A stretch of 64,000 nt of DNA, taken from KK5 sp034043675. Lineage in GTDB: Bacteria > Pseudomonadota > Gammaproteobacteria > Burkholderiales > Burkholderiaceae_C. The notes under the pieces were generated by a model. That model made no database searches, had not been told where the DNA came from, and saw only the letters and a program-made list of their open reading frames with translations. Location: positions 744,001 to 808,000 of the forward strand of contig NZ_JAXCLA010000001.1 in assembly GCF_034043675.1 (NCBI RefSeq), given 5' to 3'. The translations under genes were made by a program, and so were the position numbers. Of the stretch, positions 8,388 through 17,083 are shown piece after piece; within the stretch, counting starts at the first letter, position 1; every line of letters starts with the position of its first letter.

Positions 8388-9779
8388 GGGAGAGGCAGGC
8401 GTCCCGCGAGCCTCGATTGCCTTGCCGGCCAGGAGGCACAGATCTTCCCTGTAGTGACTGGCGACAATCTGCACGCCGACAGGTACCGAGCCGACAAGAT
8501 TGGTGGATACAGCCAGGCCCGGCAGGCCGAGGGCCGGCGGCGCTCTCATGGGAAGCTGAGCTCGCCATACGCGCTCGAATCCTGCCTGTCCCTGCAGATC
8601 GAGCCCGTCCGGGAAAGGCAATTCACCAGAGACCGGCAGGAGCAGTACCGGATACTCGGTGAAGAACAGCCGCCATGCCCGTTGCACGGTGGTGCGCAAC
8701 ACCAAGGCGCGGCTGACGACATCGCCGGGCAGCGCCTCGGCCATGCCCCTGACCGCGTTGACCACGGCGAGTGCGGCTGCATCGCCGTCGCGCTGAGCGG
8801 CATTGACCAGGTTCGCGAAGCCGTCGCCAAGCCACAGGTGCATCTGCACGTCAGCCGCCTCTCGCATCATCGGCACATCGTCGATCTCCGTCACGGTCCA
8901 CCCGGCATCGGAGAGGCGTCGTGCCGCATCCAGCATGGCCGCCTCGACGTGCTCGTCTATCTCCATGCCCCCGGGGCGCAGACACATCGCCGCGACCCGT
9001 GGCGTCTCGGGCCCTTCGAGGGGCACGGGTACCCACCAGGGATCGCGCAGATCGGGCGCCGCCATGGCCGCGAGGCCGACCCGGAGGTCGTCGATCGTTC
9101 GGGCCATCAGTCCCGTGGACGACATCATCTGGGGGCCGATGGGCCGCTCGGGAGAGGAGGCGTTGTAGGCCGGAACCCGCCCGAGTGTGGGCCGCAAACC
9201 GTGGATGCCGCAGGCGTAGGCCGGATAGCGCAGTGATCCGCCGATGTCCGTACCTACGGCGAGCTGCCCGATGCCGGCGGTAACGGCGGCGGCACCACCG
9301 CCCGACGAGCCGCCAGGGGTCAGCGCGGAACTGCGCGGATTGCGGGTCGCGCCGTCGAGCGAGTTGCTCGTGAACCAACGCAGCGCGAAAGTCGGCGCGT
9401 TGCTACGCCCCAGGAGCACCGCACCCGCACGTACCAGGTTCTCGACTGCGGGACTGTTCACCTTGGCGATGAAGTCCCTTTGAAGGTGTGTCCCGTTCGT
9501 CGTCGGAAAGCCCGCCATGTCGACGTTGATCTTGACCGTCACCGGAACGCCAGCCAACGGCCCCACATCCTCGCCACGGCCGATCCGGCGATCCACCTCG
9601 TCTGCCTGTGCGAGCACCTGTTCGGGTCGATGCGCCACCACCGCGTTGATCCGCGGATTGACCTCGTCCAGCCTCTTCAGCGCATCCACAGCGGCTTCCC
9701 GGGCGGAGACCTTGCGAAGCCGCACCCACTGCGCAAGCTCGGTCGCGGGAAGCCGCCAGAGTTCAACATCTCTTTTCAT
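8370..9779 (-). CDS. Amidase signature family protein
   Basis: This 469-residue protein is an amidase-signature hydrolase. The Ser-Ser-Lys triad is complete: Lys at about residue 83 (VTVKINVD), the GGSSGGG loop at about 156-162 and the nucleophile Ser at about 182 in TDIGGS. The family includes enzymes acting on amides of many kinds; the substrate cannot be read from sequence. The ATG at 9779 follows GGGAG by seven bases. It lies 17 bp behind the poxB-like gene and is the last gene of the leftward cluster, so it probably shares that transcript. Confidence 0.88.
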   Translation of the reverse strand: MKRDVELWRLPATELAQWVRLRKVSAREAAVDALKRLDEVNPRINAVVAHRPEQVLAQADEVDRRIGRGEDVGPLAGVPVTVKINVDMAGFPTTNGTHLQRDFIAKVNSPAVENLVRAGAVLLGRSNAPTFALRWFTSNSLDGATRNPRSSALTPGGSSGGGAAAVTAGIGQLAVGTDIGGSLRYPAYACGIHGLRPTLGRVPAYNASSPERPIGPQMMSSTGLMARTIDDLRVGLAAMAAPDLRDPWWVPVPLEGPETPRVAAMCLRPGGMEIDEHVEAAMLDAARRLSDAGWTVTEIDDVPMMREAADVQMHLWLGDGFANLVNAAQRDGDAAALAVVNAVRGMAEALPGDVVSRALVLRTTVQRAWRLFFTEYPVLLLPVSGELPFPDGLDLQGQAGFERVWRAQLPMRAPPALGLPGLAVSTNLVGSVPVGVQIVASHYREDLCLLAGKAIEARGTPASPIDPLV

Positions 9780-9796
9780 TTCAATGCTCCCGCAAT

Positions 9797-11527
9797 TCAG
9801 CGCCACAGGTTCGAGCGTGCGAGCTCGATCACCTCGTCGGTGCGGCCGTTCATCACGGCCCGAAGCATGTAGAGCGAAAAGCCCTTGGCCATCTCAAGCG
9901 TGATGGCAGGAGGCATCGCAAGCTCGCTCCGGTTCACGACCACATCGACAAGGACGGGGCCGTCGTGTGCCAACGCTTCCGCGATGCCTCGGTCCACCTC
10001 GTCGGGATGCTCAAGCCGGATTCCGCGCACGCCGACGGCCTCCGCCATCGCCGCAAAGGACGGGTTCTTCAGTTCCGTACCGACGTTGAGCGTGCCGGTC
10101 GACTTCTGCTCCAGCTCGATGAATCCCAGGGCCGAATTGTTGAAGACGACCACCTTCACCGGCAGTCCCAGCTGGGCGAGGCTCAGGAAGTCACCCATCA
10201 GCATCGTGAACCCGCCATCGCCTGAAAGCGAGATCACCTGCCTGCGAGGAAATGCGGCCTGCGCGCCGATGGCGTGTGGCATCGCGTTCGCCATCGACCC
10301 GTGCCAGAACGAGCCGATCAAGCGGCGCTTGCCGTTCATGGCGAGATATCGAGAGGCCCACACGGTCGGCAGGCCGACGTCGCAGGTGAAGACCGCATCA
10401 TCGGCGGCCTGGTCGCTGAGCGCCTTGGCAATCTGCTGCGGATGGATGCCCCGTCGACCCGGCGCAGCCAGATCGTCGAGACTCTTGCGAGTCTTCCGGT
10501 AATGCTCGCGTGCCCGCGCCAGGTGGGCCGCGTCGGGATTCTGCTGAAGCAGCGGCAGCAAGGCCTCCAGCGTCGCCCGGACGTCTCCCACGATTCCGAG
10601 GTCGACCGGTGCACGACGTCCGATGTGCGCCGCTCTGATGTCGACCTGGGCGATGCGCACACCCGCCTCGCGGGGGTAGAACTGCCGGTAGGGGAAATCG
10701 GTCCCCAGCATCAGCAGGACATCGCAATCGAGCATGGCGTAGTAACCCGACGAGAAGCCGATCAAGCCGGTCATGCCGACGTCGTAGGGGTTGTCCCATT
10801 CGACGTGCTCCTTGCCCCGGAGCGCATGCACCACGGGCGCATTCAATCGCTCGCAGACAGCGATCAGTTGATCGTGGGCACCCTGGCATCCGGAGCCGCA
10901 CAGCACCGTGATCCGCCGACCGCTGTTCAACATCTCCGCGAGCTTGACCAACTCGCTTCCGGCGGGCGTCACCAAGGGCGGTGCCGGCAGCAGACTCTCC
11001 TTCTTCGCTACCGGTGCATCGGTAGCCGGAAGAAGCGCGACATTGCCCGGGATCGTCACGACAGACACCCCGCGCTTGCTCACCGCCTCGCGTATCGCGA
11101 TCTCCAGGGTCCGAGGCATCTGGTCGGGGTCGGAGACCAATTCGCAGTAGTGACTGCACTCCTGGAAGAGCGTCTGCGGATGAGTCTCCTGGAAATAGCC
11201 TGTGCCGATTTCCGGTGAAGGAATATGAGCGGCGATGGCGAGCACCGGCACGCCTGATCGATGGCAATCGAACAGCCCATTGATCAGATGCAGGTTGCCC
11301 GGCCCGCAGCTTCCGGCGCAGACGGCGAGCGATCCCGTCAGGTGCGCTTCCGCGCCGGCGGCAAAGGCGGCCACCTCCTCGTGCCTGACGGGCACCCATT
11401 CGATGTCGCCTCGGCGGCGCACGGCATCGGTCAACCCGTTCAGGCTGTCGCCGACAACGCCGAAGATGCGCTTGACGCCAGCGGCCCGAAGTGTGTCCAC
11501 GAACTGATCCGCGACGGTTCTTGTCAT
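9797..11527 (-). CDS. poxB: Pyruvate:quinone oxidoreductase-like ThDP enzyme
   Basis: At 576 residues this matches the length and pattern of ubiquinone-dependent pyruvate dehydrogenase (PoxB), which oxidises pyruvate to acetate and CO2 at the membrane. The catalytic glutamate lies in RHEE at about residue 50. The cofactor site SGDGGF...NNSALGFI is in the C-terminal third. The C-terminus, ending ARSNLWR, resembles the membrane-binding tail of PoxB homologues. An AGGAG lies just upstream of the ATG at 11527. It sits 31 bp behind a RidA gene. Acetolactate synthase-type or other ThDP oxidases are less likely given the uniform PoxB-like pattern. Confidence 0.87.
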   Translation of the reverse strand: MTRTVADQFVDTLRAAGVKRIFGVVGDSLNGLTDAVRRRGDIEWVPVRHEEVAAFAAGAEAHLTGSLAVCAGSCGPGNLHLINGLFDCHRSGVPVLAIAAHIPSPEIGTGYFQETHPQTLFQECSHYCELVSDPDQMPRTLEIAIREAVSKRGVSVVTIPGNVALLPATDAPVAKKESLLPAPPLVTPAGSELVKLAEMLNSGRRITVLCGSGCQGAHDQLIAVCERLNAPVVHALRGKEHVEWDNPYDVGMTGLIGFSSGYYAMLDCDVLLMLGTDFPYRQFYPREAGVRIAQVDIRAAHIGRRAPVDLGIVGDVRATLEALLPLLQQNPDAAHLARAREHYRKTRKSLDDLAAPGRRGIHPQQIAKALSDQAADDAVFTCDVGLPTVWASRYLAMNGKRRLIGSFWHGSMANAMPHAIGAQAAFPRRQVISLSGDGGFTMLMGDFLSLAQLGLPVKVVVFNNSALGFIELEQKSTGTLNVGTELKNPSFAAMAEAVGVRGIRLEHPDEVDRGIAEALAHDGPVLVDVVVNRSELAMPPAITLEMAKGFSLYMLRAVMNGRTDEVIELARSNLWR

Positions 11528-11558
11528 CGTGTGCTCCTCTTGAATTGGATCCGGCGCC

Positions 11559-11939
11559 TCACAGCGCGACAACGCACTCAATCTCGACCAGCGCCCCGCC
11601 AGCGAGCGCCGCCACGCCGACCGTGCCGCGTGCGGGGTAAGGCTTCTGGAAGTACTCCGACATGAGGCTGTTGAGGAGCGCGGAATGGGCCAGGTCGGTC
11701 AGGTAGACATTGACCTTCACGACGTCGTCGAAGGTCGCGCCGGCTGCCGTGACGACCGCGCGGAGGTTCTCGAAGACCTGCCGGATCTGCGGCTCGGCAT
11801 CGCCGTCGACCATCTTGTTGGTCCGCGGATCCAATGGGAGTTGGCCCGATAGCCAGATCGTGTTGCCGGCTCGAACCGCCTGGGAGTAGATGCCGATGGC
11901 GGCCGGTGCATCGGGTGTCGATACGATTTGCTTGTGCAT
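11559..11939 (-). CDS. RidA family (YjgF/YER057c/UK114) protein
   Basis: This 126-residue protein is a RidA family member. Canonical RidA hydrolyses reactive enamine/imine intermediates produced by PLP enzymes. The conserved pattern is present: GIYSQAV near residue 16, SGQLPLDP at about 31-38, and an arginine at about residue 104 in YPARGTVGVAAL, the position of the active-site Arg. It is 31 bp upstream of the poxB-like gene and 79 bp downstream of a DUF308 gene, suggesting one operon. It may act on a product of the neighbouring enzymes rather than on threonine dehydratase products. Confidence 0.9.
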   Translation of the reverse strand: MHKQIVSTPDAPAAIGIYSQAVRAGNTIWLSGQLPLDPRTNKMVDGDAEPQIRQVFENLRAVVTAAGATFDDVVKVNVYLTDLAHSALLNSLMSEYFQKPYPARGTVGVAALAGGALVEIECVVAL

Positions 11940-12018
11940 GGGGTGTCCTTTGATTGCTCCGATGTGGAGACAGATGGGTCGCTGAAAGGGTTCTGCGGAC
12001 GAGCCGGCAGGCGGGAGG

Positions 12019-12627
12019 TCAACGAACGAGGTATCGGGACCGACGCTGGCGGCGCGAGCGCCATGCCAGCAGTCCCGCCTGGATGACGAAGAATCCGCCG
12101 CCTCCGGTCGCATAGACCGACAGCACGGCCAGGGACGGCATGGGCCCGGTGGCCTGGATGCAGTACGTGATGCCGACGAGAAAGGACAGGCCACCGGAGA
12201 CGAGCATCGGCCACTGTCGACCGAACTCCTCGCCACGCCTGCGAATGCCCAGCGCGAACTGCGCCGCACCGGCGATGGCCGCCCAGGCGCCGAAGACGGC
12301 GAGCACGGCGGCGGGGCCGTAGGCTGCGACTGAGCCCGTGGCGATCGCCGCAAGAGTGCTCAGCGTTGCGTTGAAGGCGGTGATGCGGCGCTCCGCATCG
12401 CGCTGCAGCGCGCGGTAGTCGACCAGCGACGAGATCGCGTCGATCAGCGGATAGATCACGAGCAATGCCGTCGCCGCGGCGCCCAAGCTCGCGTGCACCG
12501 GAGCGAAGGCGGCTGCCCACAACAGCGCGAGCAGGCCGCGGCACAGATAGAGCTTCGACAGGGAGGTGCGATTCGCCGGCGACGAGGGCGTGGAGATCGC
12601 GTAGATGGATGGGTTCGTGCGGATCAT
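12019..12627 (-). CDS. DUF308/HdeD-like membrane protein
   Basis: This 202-residue protein is mostly hydrophobic, with about six predicted transmembrane helices and short loops, and resembles DUF308 (HdeD-type) integral membrane proteins. A basic RRRGEEFGRQW loop separates the halves, and the C-terminus is arginine-rich and likely cytoplasmic. HdeD itself is linked to acid resistance in E. coli, but members are widespread and mostly uncharacterised. It is the first gene of the leftward DUF308-ridA-poxB-amidase cluster. Confidence 0.72.
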   Translation of the reverse strand: MIRTNPSIYAISTPSSPANRTSLSKLYLCRGLLALLWAAAFAPVHASLGAAATALLVIYPLIDAISSLVDYRALQRDAERRITAFNATLSTLAAIATGSVAAYGPAAVLAVFGAWAAIAGAAQFALGIRRRGEEFGRQWPMLVSGGLSFLVGITYCIQATGPMPSLAVLSVYATGGGGFFVIQAGLLAWRSRRQRRSRYLVR

Positions 12628-12687
12628 GGTTGTCCTTCAGAGGGGTGGACGTATGACACCAGGATCGACAGGGCCTCACCATTGGAT

Positions 12688-12708
12688 GTAGGTTTGTCCA
12701 ACCCCTAC
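12688..12708. promoter_or_regulatory. Putative operator between DUF308 and MFS genes
   Basis: In the 195-bp divergent intergenic region the sequence GTAGG-N11-CCTAC forms an inverted repeat, flanked by further TTGG/CCAA elements. It is placed to affect the leftward DUF308-ridA-poxB transcript. No regulator gene is adjacent, so its binding protein is unknown. Confidence 0.3.
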
Positions 12709-12822
12709 CAAGGTTTGGGCGGGAGCGGCGTTCGCTCCAACGGACCGGCCAGAAATCCGCCAGGGCCCCGCTTCCGATCCCGCTTGCGCTCAAGCGCACT
12801 TGAGCTTGCACAATGCCGGCCC

Positions 12823-14070
12823 ATGTCCAGCGCTTCCACCACGCCCCTCGCCCCGTCCCCGAACATCCGCCACCCGCAGTGGGTCGTCGCCGCCGTCTGT
12901 GCACTGTCGATGATGAGCACCATCGGCGTGTCGATGGCCTACCCCATCCTCGCGCCGATCTTCGTCGGCGGTGCGGCCGACGGCTTCACACGCTTCGCCG
13001 GGCTGGACCCGCGGCTGCTGATGGGCGTGGCTCTGGCGGCGAATCCGCTGGGCATCCTGATCGGCAGCCTGTTCATCGGCCCGCTGTCGGACCGTTACGG
13101 CCGCCGCGCGCTGCTCACCTTCACGCTGACGGCCTGCTTCGTCGGCAACCTGATCACGGCCTTCGCGCTGCATGAGCGCTGGTATCTGCTCTTCATCGCC
13201 GCCCGCTTCGCCACCGGCCTGACCGAGGGCAACACCGCCGTCGCCCGCGCGCTGCTGGCCGACCTGGGCGAGCAGGGCGTGGACCGCACCAAGGCCTTCG
13301 CCTCGCTCAATGCCTGCCTCTACATGGGCTGGCTGCTCGGGCCGCTGGTCGGCGGGCTGACCTTGCCGCTGGGCGAGCCGGTGCCCTTCGTGCTGGCGGC
13401 GCTGGCGATGCTGCCCTGCCAGCTGGTGCTGCAGCTCGCGCTGCCGCGCCAGGCGCCCCGCCCCTCGGAACCCTTGCATCTGTTGAAGGCGATGCGCGAG
13501 CAGCAGGCGCTCGGGCTGCTGGCCAAGGACCGGCGCCTGGTGCCGCTGTTCCTGCTGCAACTGTCCTATACGCTGGGCATCAACGCGCTGTACGAGTTCT
13601 CGCCGCTGTGGCTGCTGGAGAAGCTGGGGCTCAGCAGCGTCGGCATCGCCTGGGTGACGGCCGCCCAGTGCGCGGCCATGACCTTGGCCAGCCTCGCCGC
13701 GGGCCGCTTCTCGCGCGGCAAGCCGCGGCTCGCCGGCGCGGCACGGGCCGCCCTGCTGGCCTCGGTCTGCATCATCGCGCTGGCACTCGCGCCGGGCTGG
13801 CTGGGCGTGCTGTGCATCATCGGCGCCGGGGCCTCGCAGTCGCTCTACAACGCGGTGCTGCCGGCCTGGATGTCCGAACGATTCGCCGAGCACGGCCAGG
13901 GCCGCGTGATGGGCCTGCTGACGACGACCTTCTGCATCGCCAACGTGCTGATCGCGCTGGTCGGCAGCGCGCTGGCGCTGCTGTCGGTGCGAGCGGTGAT
14001 GGGCGTCGGCGGCATCGCCTGCCTGTTGTCGGCCTGGATGCTGCTGCGCCATGCGCGGCGCGCCGGTTGA
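12823..14070 (+). CDS. MFS transporter
   Basis: This 415-residue protein is a major facilitator superfamily carrier with about 12 predicted transmembrane helices. The loop 2-3 signature appears as GPLSDRYGRRALL at about residues 85-97. A cytoplasmic loop of about 40 polar residues follows helix 6. The ATG at 12823 is chosen because translation upstream gives a non-hydrophobic Arg-rich tail. Substrate is unknown; drug or metabolite efflux is typical for this size. A LivJ-type binding protein gene follows after 41 bp, but that class normally works with ABC permeases, so a shared function is uncertain. Confidence 0.88.
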   Translation: MSSASTTPLAPSPNIRHPQWVVAAVCALSMMSTIGVSMAYPILAPIFVGGAADGFTRFAGLDPRLLMGVALAANPLGILIGSLFIGPLSDRYGRRALLTFTLTACFVGNLITAFALHERWYLLFIAARFATGLTEGNTAVARALLADLGEQGVDRTKAFASLNACLYMGWLLGPLVGGLTLPLGEPVPFVLAALAMLPCQLVLQLALPRQAPRPSEPLHLLKAMREQQALGLLAKDRRLVPLFLLQLSYTLGINALYEFSPLWLLEKLGLSSVGIAWVTAAQCAAMTLASLAAGRFSRGKPRLAGAARAALLASVCIIALALAPGWLGVLCIIGAGASQSLYNAVLPAWMSERFAEHGQGRVMGLLTTTFCIANVLIALVGSALALLSVRAVMGVGGIACLLSAWMLLRHARRAG

Positions 14071-14111
14071 AGGCATCATCGGCAGCCTGACATCCACCCT
14101 TCGCACAACTC

Positions 14112-15257
14112 ATGAAACGCAGCCTGCTTCTTGCCCTCGCCGCGGCGGCAACCGCCCTCGCCGCTCATGCCGAAACCCTGCGCATCGGCGTGATCACCTC
14201 GGCCAGCGGCCCGACCGCCGCGGTGGGCATTCCGCAGCGCAACAGCGCCGCGCTGCTGCCGAAGAAGATCGGCGCGCTGGACGTGGAGTACACGGTCTAC
14301 GACGACGCCTCCGACTCCACGCAGACCGTCACCCTGGTGAAGAAGCTGCTGAGCGAACAGAAGGTCGACGCGATCATCGGCCCCTCGGGCTCGCCGAACG
14401 CGATGGCGGCGCTGCAGTTCGTCGCCGAGGCGAGGACGCCGCTGCTGGCGCCGGTGGGCACGACGGCGGTGGTGCTGCCGATGGACGAGCAGAAGAAGTG
14501 GGTCTTCAAGACCACGCAGAACGACAGCCTGATCTGCGAGGCGCTGGTCGCCCACATGGTCAGGAAGGGCATCAAGACCGTGGCCTTCATCGGCTTCGGC
14601 GATGCCTACGGCGAATCCTGGCACCGCGTGTTCGTGCCGATGATCGAGAAGGCCGGTATCCGCCTCGTGGCCGACGAGCGCTACCAGCGCACCGACCAGA
14701 GCGTGCTGGGCCAGGCCACGAAGATCCTCGCCGCGCGGCCGGACGCCGTGCTGGTCGGCGCCGCCGGCGGCCCGACGGTGCTGCCGCAGACGACGCTGGT
14801 GGAGCACGGCTACAAGGGTCAGGTCTACCAGACTCACGGCGCGGCCACGCCGGACTTCGTGCGCCTGGGCGGCAAGGCGGTCGACGGCGCGGTGATGGCG
14901 GCCAGCCTGATGCTGGTGCTCGGCGAAGTACCGGACGACAACCCGTCGAAGAAGCTGGCGCAGGACTACATCGCCGCCTACGAGAAGCTCTACGGCAGCA
15001 GGCCCGCCACCTTCGGCGCCAACGTCTACGACGCCGGCCTGCTGCTGCAGCGCGCCGTGCCCGAGGCGGCGAAGAAGGCACAACCCGGCACCGAGGCCTT
15101 CCGCGTCGCGCTGCGCGATGCGCTGGAGGGCCTGCGCGAGGTCGTGGGCACGCAGGGCGTGTACACGATGACGCCGGCCGATCACTCCGGCTTCGACAAG
15201 CGCGGGCGCGAGCTGATGCAGTTGCAGGGCGGCACCTGGCGGCGGATCAACCAATAG
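14112..15257 (+). CDS. Branched-chain amino acid-type ABC substrate-binding protein (LivJ family)
   Basis: This 381-residue periplasmic binding protein has a signal peptide ending in AHA at about residue 21. It continues with ETLRIGVITSASGP, the usual beginning of LivJ/Peripla_BP_6 proteins. The length and two-lobed pattern fit the family, which binds branched-chain amino acids, amides or aromatic acids. No LivHMGF-type permease or ATPase genes are present nearby, so it is an orphan in this window. It must rely on components encoded elsewhere or play a sensory role. Confidence 0.88.
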   Translation: MKRSLLLALAAAATALAAHAETLRIGVITSASGPTAAVGIPQRNSAALLPKKIGALDVEYTVYDDASDSTQTVTLVKKLLSEQKVDAIIGPSGSPNAMAALQFVAEARTPLLAPVGTTAVVLPMDEQKKWVFKTTQNDSLICEALVAHMVRKGIKTVAFIGFGDAYGESWHRVFVPMIEKAGIRLVADERYQRTDQSVLGQATKILAARPDAVLVGAAGGPTVLPQTTLVEHGYKGQVYQTHGAATPDFVRLGGKAVDGAVMAASLMLVLGEVPDDNPSKKLAQDYIAAYEKLYGSRPATFGANVYDAGLLLQRAVPEAAKKAQPGTEAFRVALRDALEGLREVVGTQGVYTMTPADHSGFDKRGRELMQLQGGTWRRINQ

Positions 15258-15267
15258 GGTCCGTATT

Positions 15268-15287
15268 CGCCCGGGTTATGCCGGGCG
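15268..15287 (+). terminator. Possible hairpin after the binding-protein gene
   Basis: CGCCCGG and CCGGGCG pair as a 7-bp stem around a six-base loop, ten bases after the stop codon of the LivJ-type gene. There is no T tract, so termination would have to be Rho-assisted, or the hairpin protects the 3' end. Confidence 0.35.
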
Positions 15288-15353
15288 TCCGGAAAGCGAT
15301 TGGCTGGGCCCAGCATCGGCCCTTACCGTCGCCGCTGAACTTCCGGTAGCGAC

Positions 15354-16208
15354 ATGAAGAAGATGACCTGGGCCGGCGCCGCCGCTGCCCTCCTGCTTTC
15401 GGCCTGCGCGCAGGCGCCGCTGGGCTCGGCCGGCGCCAGCCGCGAATTCGTCTCGGCGAACGAGGACAGCCGCGTGCTGTTCCTCGTCATCCACTACACC
15501 GAGGAGAGCTGGGACGACTCGCTGCGCGTGCTCACCCATGCCGAGCCGCCCTACGGCAAGGTCAGCGCGCACTACCTGGTGCGCGAGGAGCCGGCCAAGG
15601 TCTACCAGCTGGTGGACGAGAACCGCCGCGCCTGGCAGGCCGGCACCAGCTACTGGCAGGGCACGCAGAACCTGAACTCGGCCTCGATCGGCATCGAGAT
15701 CGTCAACCCCGGCGACAAGGACCTGAAGACCGGCCAGCGCAACGGCCAGTACCAGCCCTATGCGCCGGCCCAGGTCGACGCCGTGGTGGCGCTGGTCAAG
15801 GACATCGTGGCGCGCCACCACATCCGGCCGGACCGCGTGATCGGCCATGAGGACATCGCCCCCGACCGCCGCCGCGACCCCGGCCCGGCTTTCCCCTGGC
15901 ACCGGCTCTACGAGGCCGGCGTGATCGGCTGGCCGGACCCGGCCCAGGTGGCCCAGCGCCAGGCCGGCTACGCGGCCGCCCTGCCCGACATCGCCTGGGC
16001 CCAGCAGCGCCTGGCGCACATCGGCTACATCGTGCCCGCCACCGGCCAGCTCGACGAGCACACGCGCAACGTCATCTCGGCCTTCCAGATGAAGTACCGC
16101 AACAGCAATTACGACGGCCAGCTCGATGCCGAGACCGCCGCGCTGATCGACGTGGCCGCCAGCGAGGGCGGCATGTTGATGAAGGACGGAAAGCCTAGCG
16201 TCCGCTGA
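15354..16208 (+). CDS. amiD: N-acetylmuramoyl-L-alanine amidase, AmiD-type lipoprotein
   Basis: This 284-residue lipoprotein (lipobox LLSAC, Cys at about residue 18) is a zinc amidase that cuts the bond between muramic acid and L-alanine in peptidoglycan fragments. The amidase_2 domain spans about residues 35-190, with zinc ligands in VIHYTEE (His47) and IGHEDIAPDRRRDPGP. A C-terminal peptidoglycan-binding helical domain follows at about 205-275. Domain order and length match E. coli AmiD, anchored in the outer membrane. Its stop overlaps the end of the convergent hydrolase gene by 14 bp. Confidence 0.9.
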   Translation: MKKMTWAGAAAALLLSACAQAPLGSAGASREFVSANEDSRVLFLVIHYTEESWDDSLRVLTHAEPPYGKVSAHYLVREEPAKVYQLVDENRRAWQAGTSYWQGTQNLNSASIGIEIVNPGDKDLKTGQRNGQYQPYAPAQVDAVVALVKDIVARHHIRPDRVIGHEDIAPDRRRDPGPAFPWHRLYEAGVIGWPDPAQVAQRQAGYAAALPDIAWAQQRLAHIGYIVPATGQLDEHTRNVISAFQMKYRNSNYDGQLDAETAALIDVAASEGGMLMKDGKPSVR

Positions 16209-17082
16209 CCTGCCGGATGCCTTCGGCGAAGCGCGGCCAAAGCGGCTCGGGCAGGTCGTGGCCCATGCCGGGCACGCGATCCAGCGTGGCGCCGCGGATG
16301 CGCCGCGCGAGGTCGTCGCCGTGCGCCACCGGCACCAGCGGATCGGCCTCGCCGTGGATCACCCGCGTCGGCACCGCGATGCCGCCCAGGCGTTCCGCGC
16401 GGCTCGCACCGTCGGCACCCACCGCGACCAGCTGCCGCGCCGTGCCGCGGTTGGCGAAGCCGCCGCGGCGGATCGAGGCCTCGATCTGTGCGCGCAGCTG
16501 CGGCTCGGGCGTCGGATAGCCAGGGCTGCCGATCAGCCGGAACAGCTTGACGTAGTAGGCGGCGACGCTGTCCACCTGCTTGGGATCGGACGGCTTGCTC
16601 ATCATCGCGGCACCGACCTTGATCGATGGCTGCGGCAGGCCGCGCGCGCCGGAGCTGGTCATCATCAGCGTCAGGCTCTTCACGAGGGCCGGATGATCCA
16701 GGGCCAGGTGTTGCGCGATCATGCCGCCCATCGACGCGCCGCAGACGTGCGCGCTCGATATGCCCAGCGCCTGCAGCACGCCGGCCGCGTCGTTCGCCAT
16801 GTCGGCCAGCGTGTACGGCGCCTGCACCGGCAGGTGCAGCAGGTGCTGGAACGCGGCCATGCCCACGTTGGGCCGGCCCAGGTGGTCGAAGCGCTGGCTG
16901 AGACCCATGTCGCGGTTGTCGAAGCGGATCACGCGGAAGCCGGCGCGCACCAGTTGCTGCACGAAGCCCTCGGGCCAGGCGATCAGCTGCATGCCCAGAC
17001 CCATGATCAGCAACAGCGGCTCGCCGGAGACCGGGCCGTGGTCTTCGACTTCGAGCGTGATGCCGTTGGCGGAGATCTGCAT
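16195..17082 (-). CDS. Alpha/beta hydrolase
   Basis: This 295-residue protein has the alpha/beta hydrolase pattern. An oxyanion-region MGLGMQ lies near residue 27. The nucleophile elbow is GASMGG with Ser at about 117. The acid HGEADPLVP and the catalytic His in MGHDLPE are near the C-terminus. It resembles esterases and hydrolases related to aclacinomycin methylesterase and similar enzymes; the substrate is unknown. The ATG at 17082 is one base after the stop of the adjacent binding-protein gene, so it is coupled to the three-binding-protein operon and may act on the same imported compounds. Confidence 0.85.
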   Translation of the reverse strand: MQISANGITLEVEDHGPVSGEPLLLIMGLGMQLIAWPEGFVQQLVRAGFRVIRFDNRDMGLSQRFDHLGRPNVGMAAFQHLLHLPVQAPYTLADMANDAAGVLQALGISSAHVCGASMGGMIAQHLALDHPALVKSLTLMMTSSGARGLPQPSIKVGAAMMSKPSDPKQVDSVAAYYVKLFRLIGSPGYPTPEPQLRAQIEASIRRGGFANRGTARQLVAVGADGASRAERLGGIAVPTRVIHGEADPLVPVAHGDDLARRIRGATLDRVPGMGHDLPEPLWPRFAEGIRQVSGR

Positions 17083-17083
17083 G

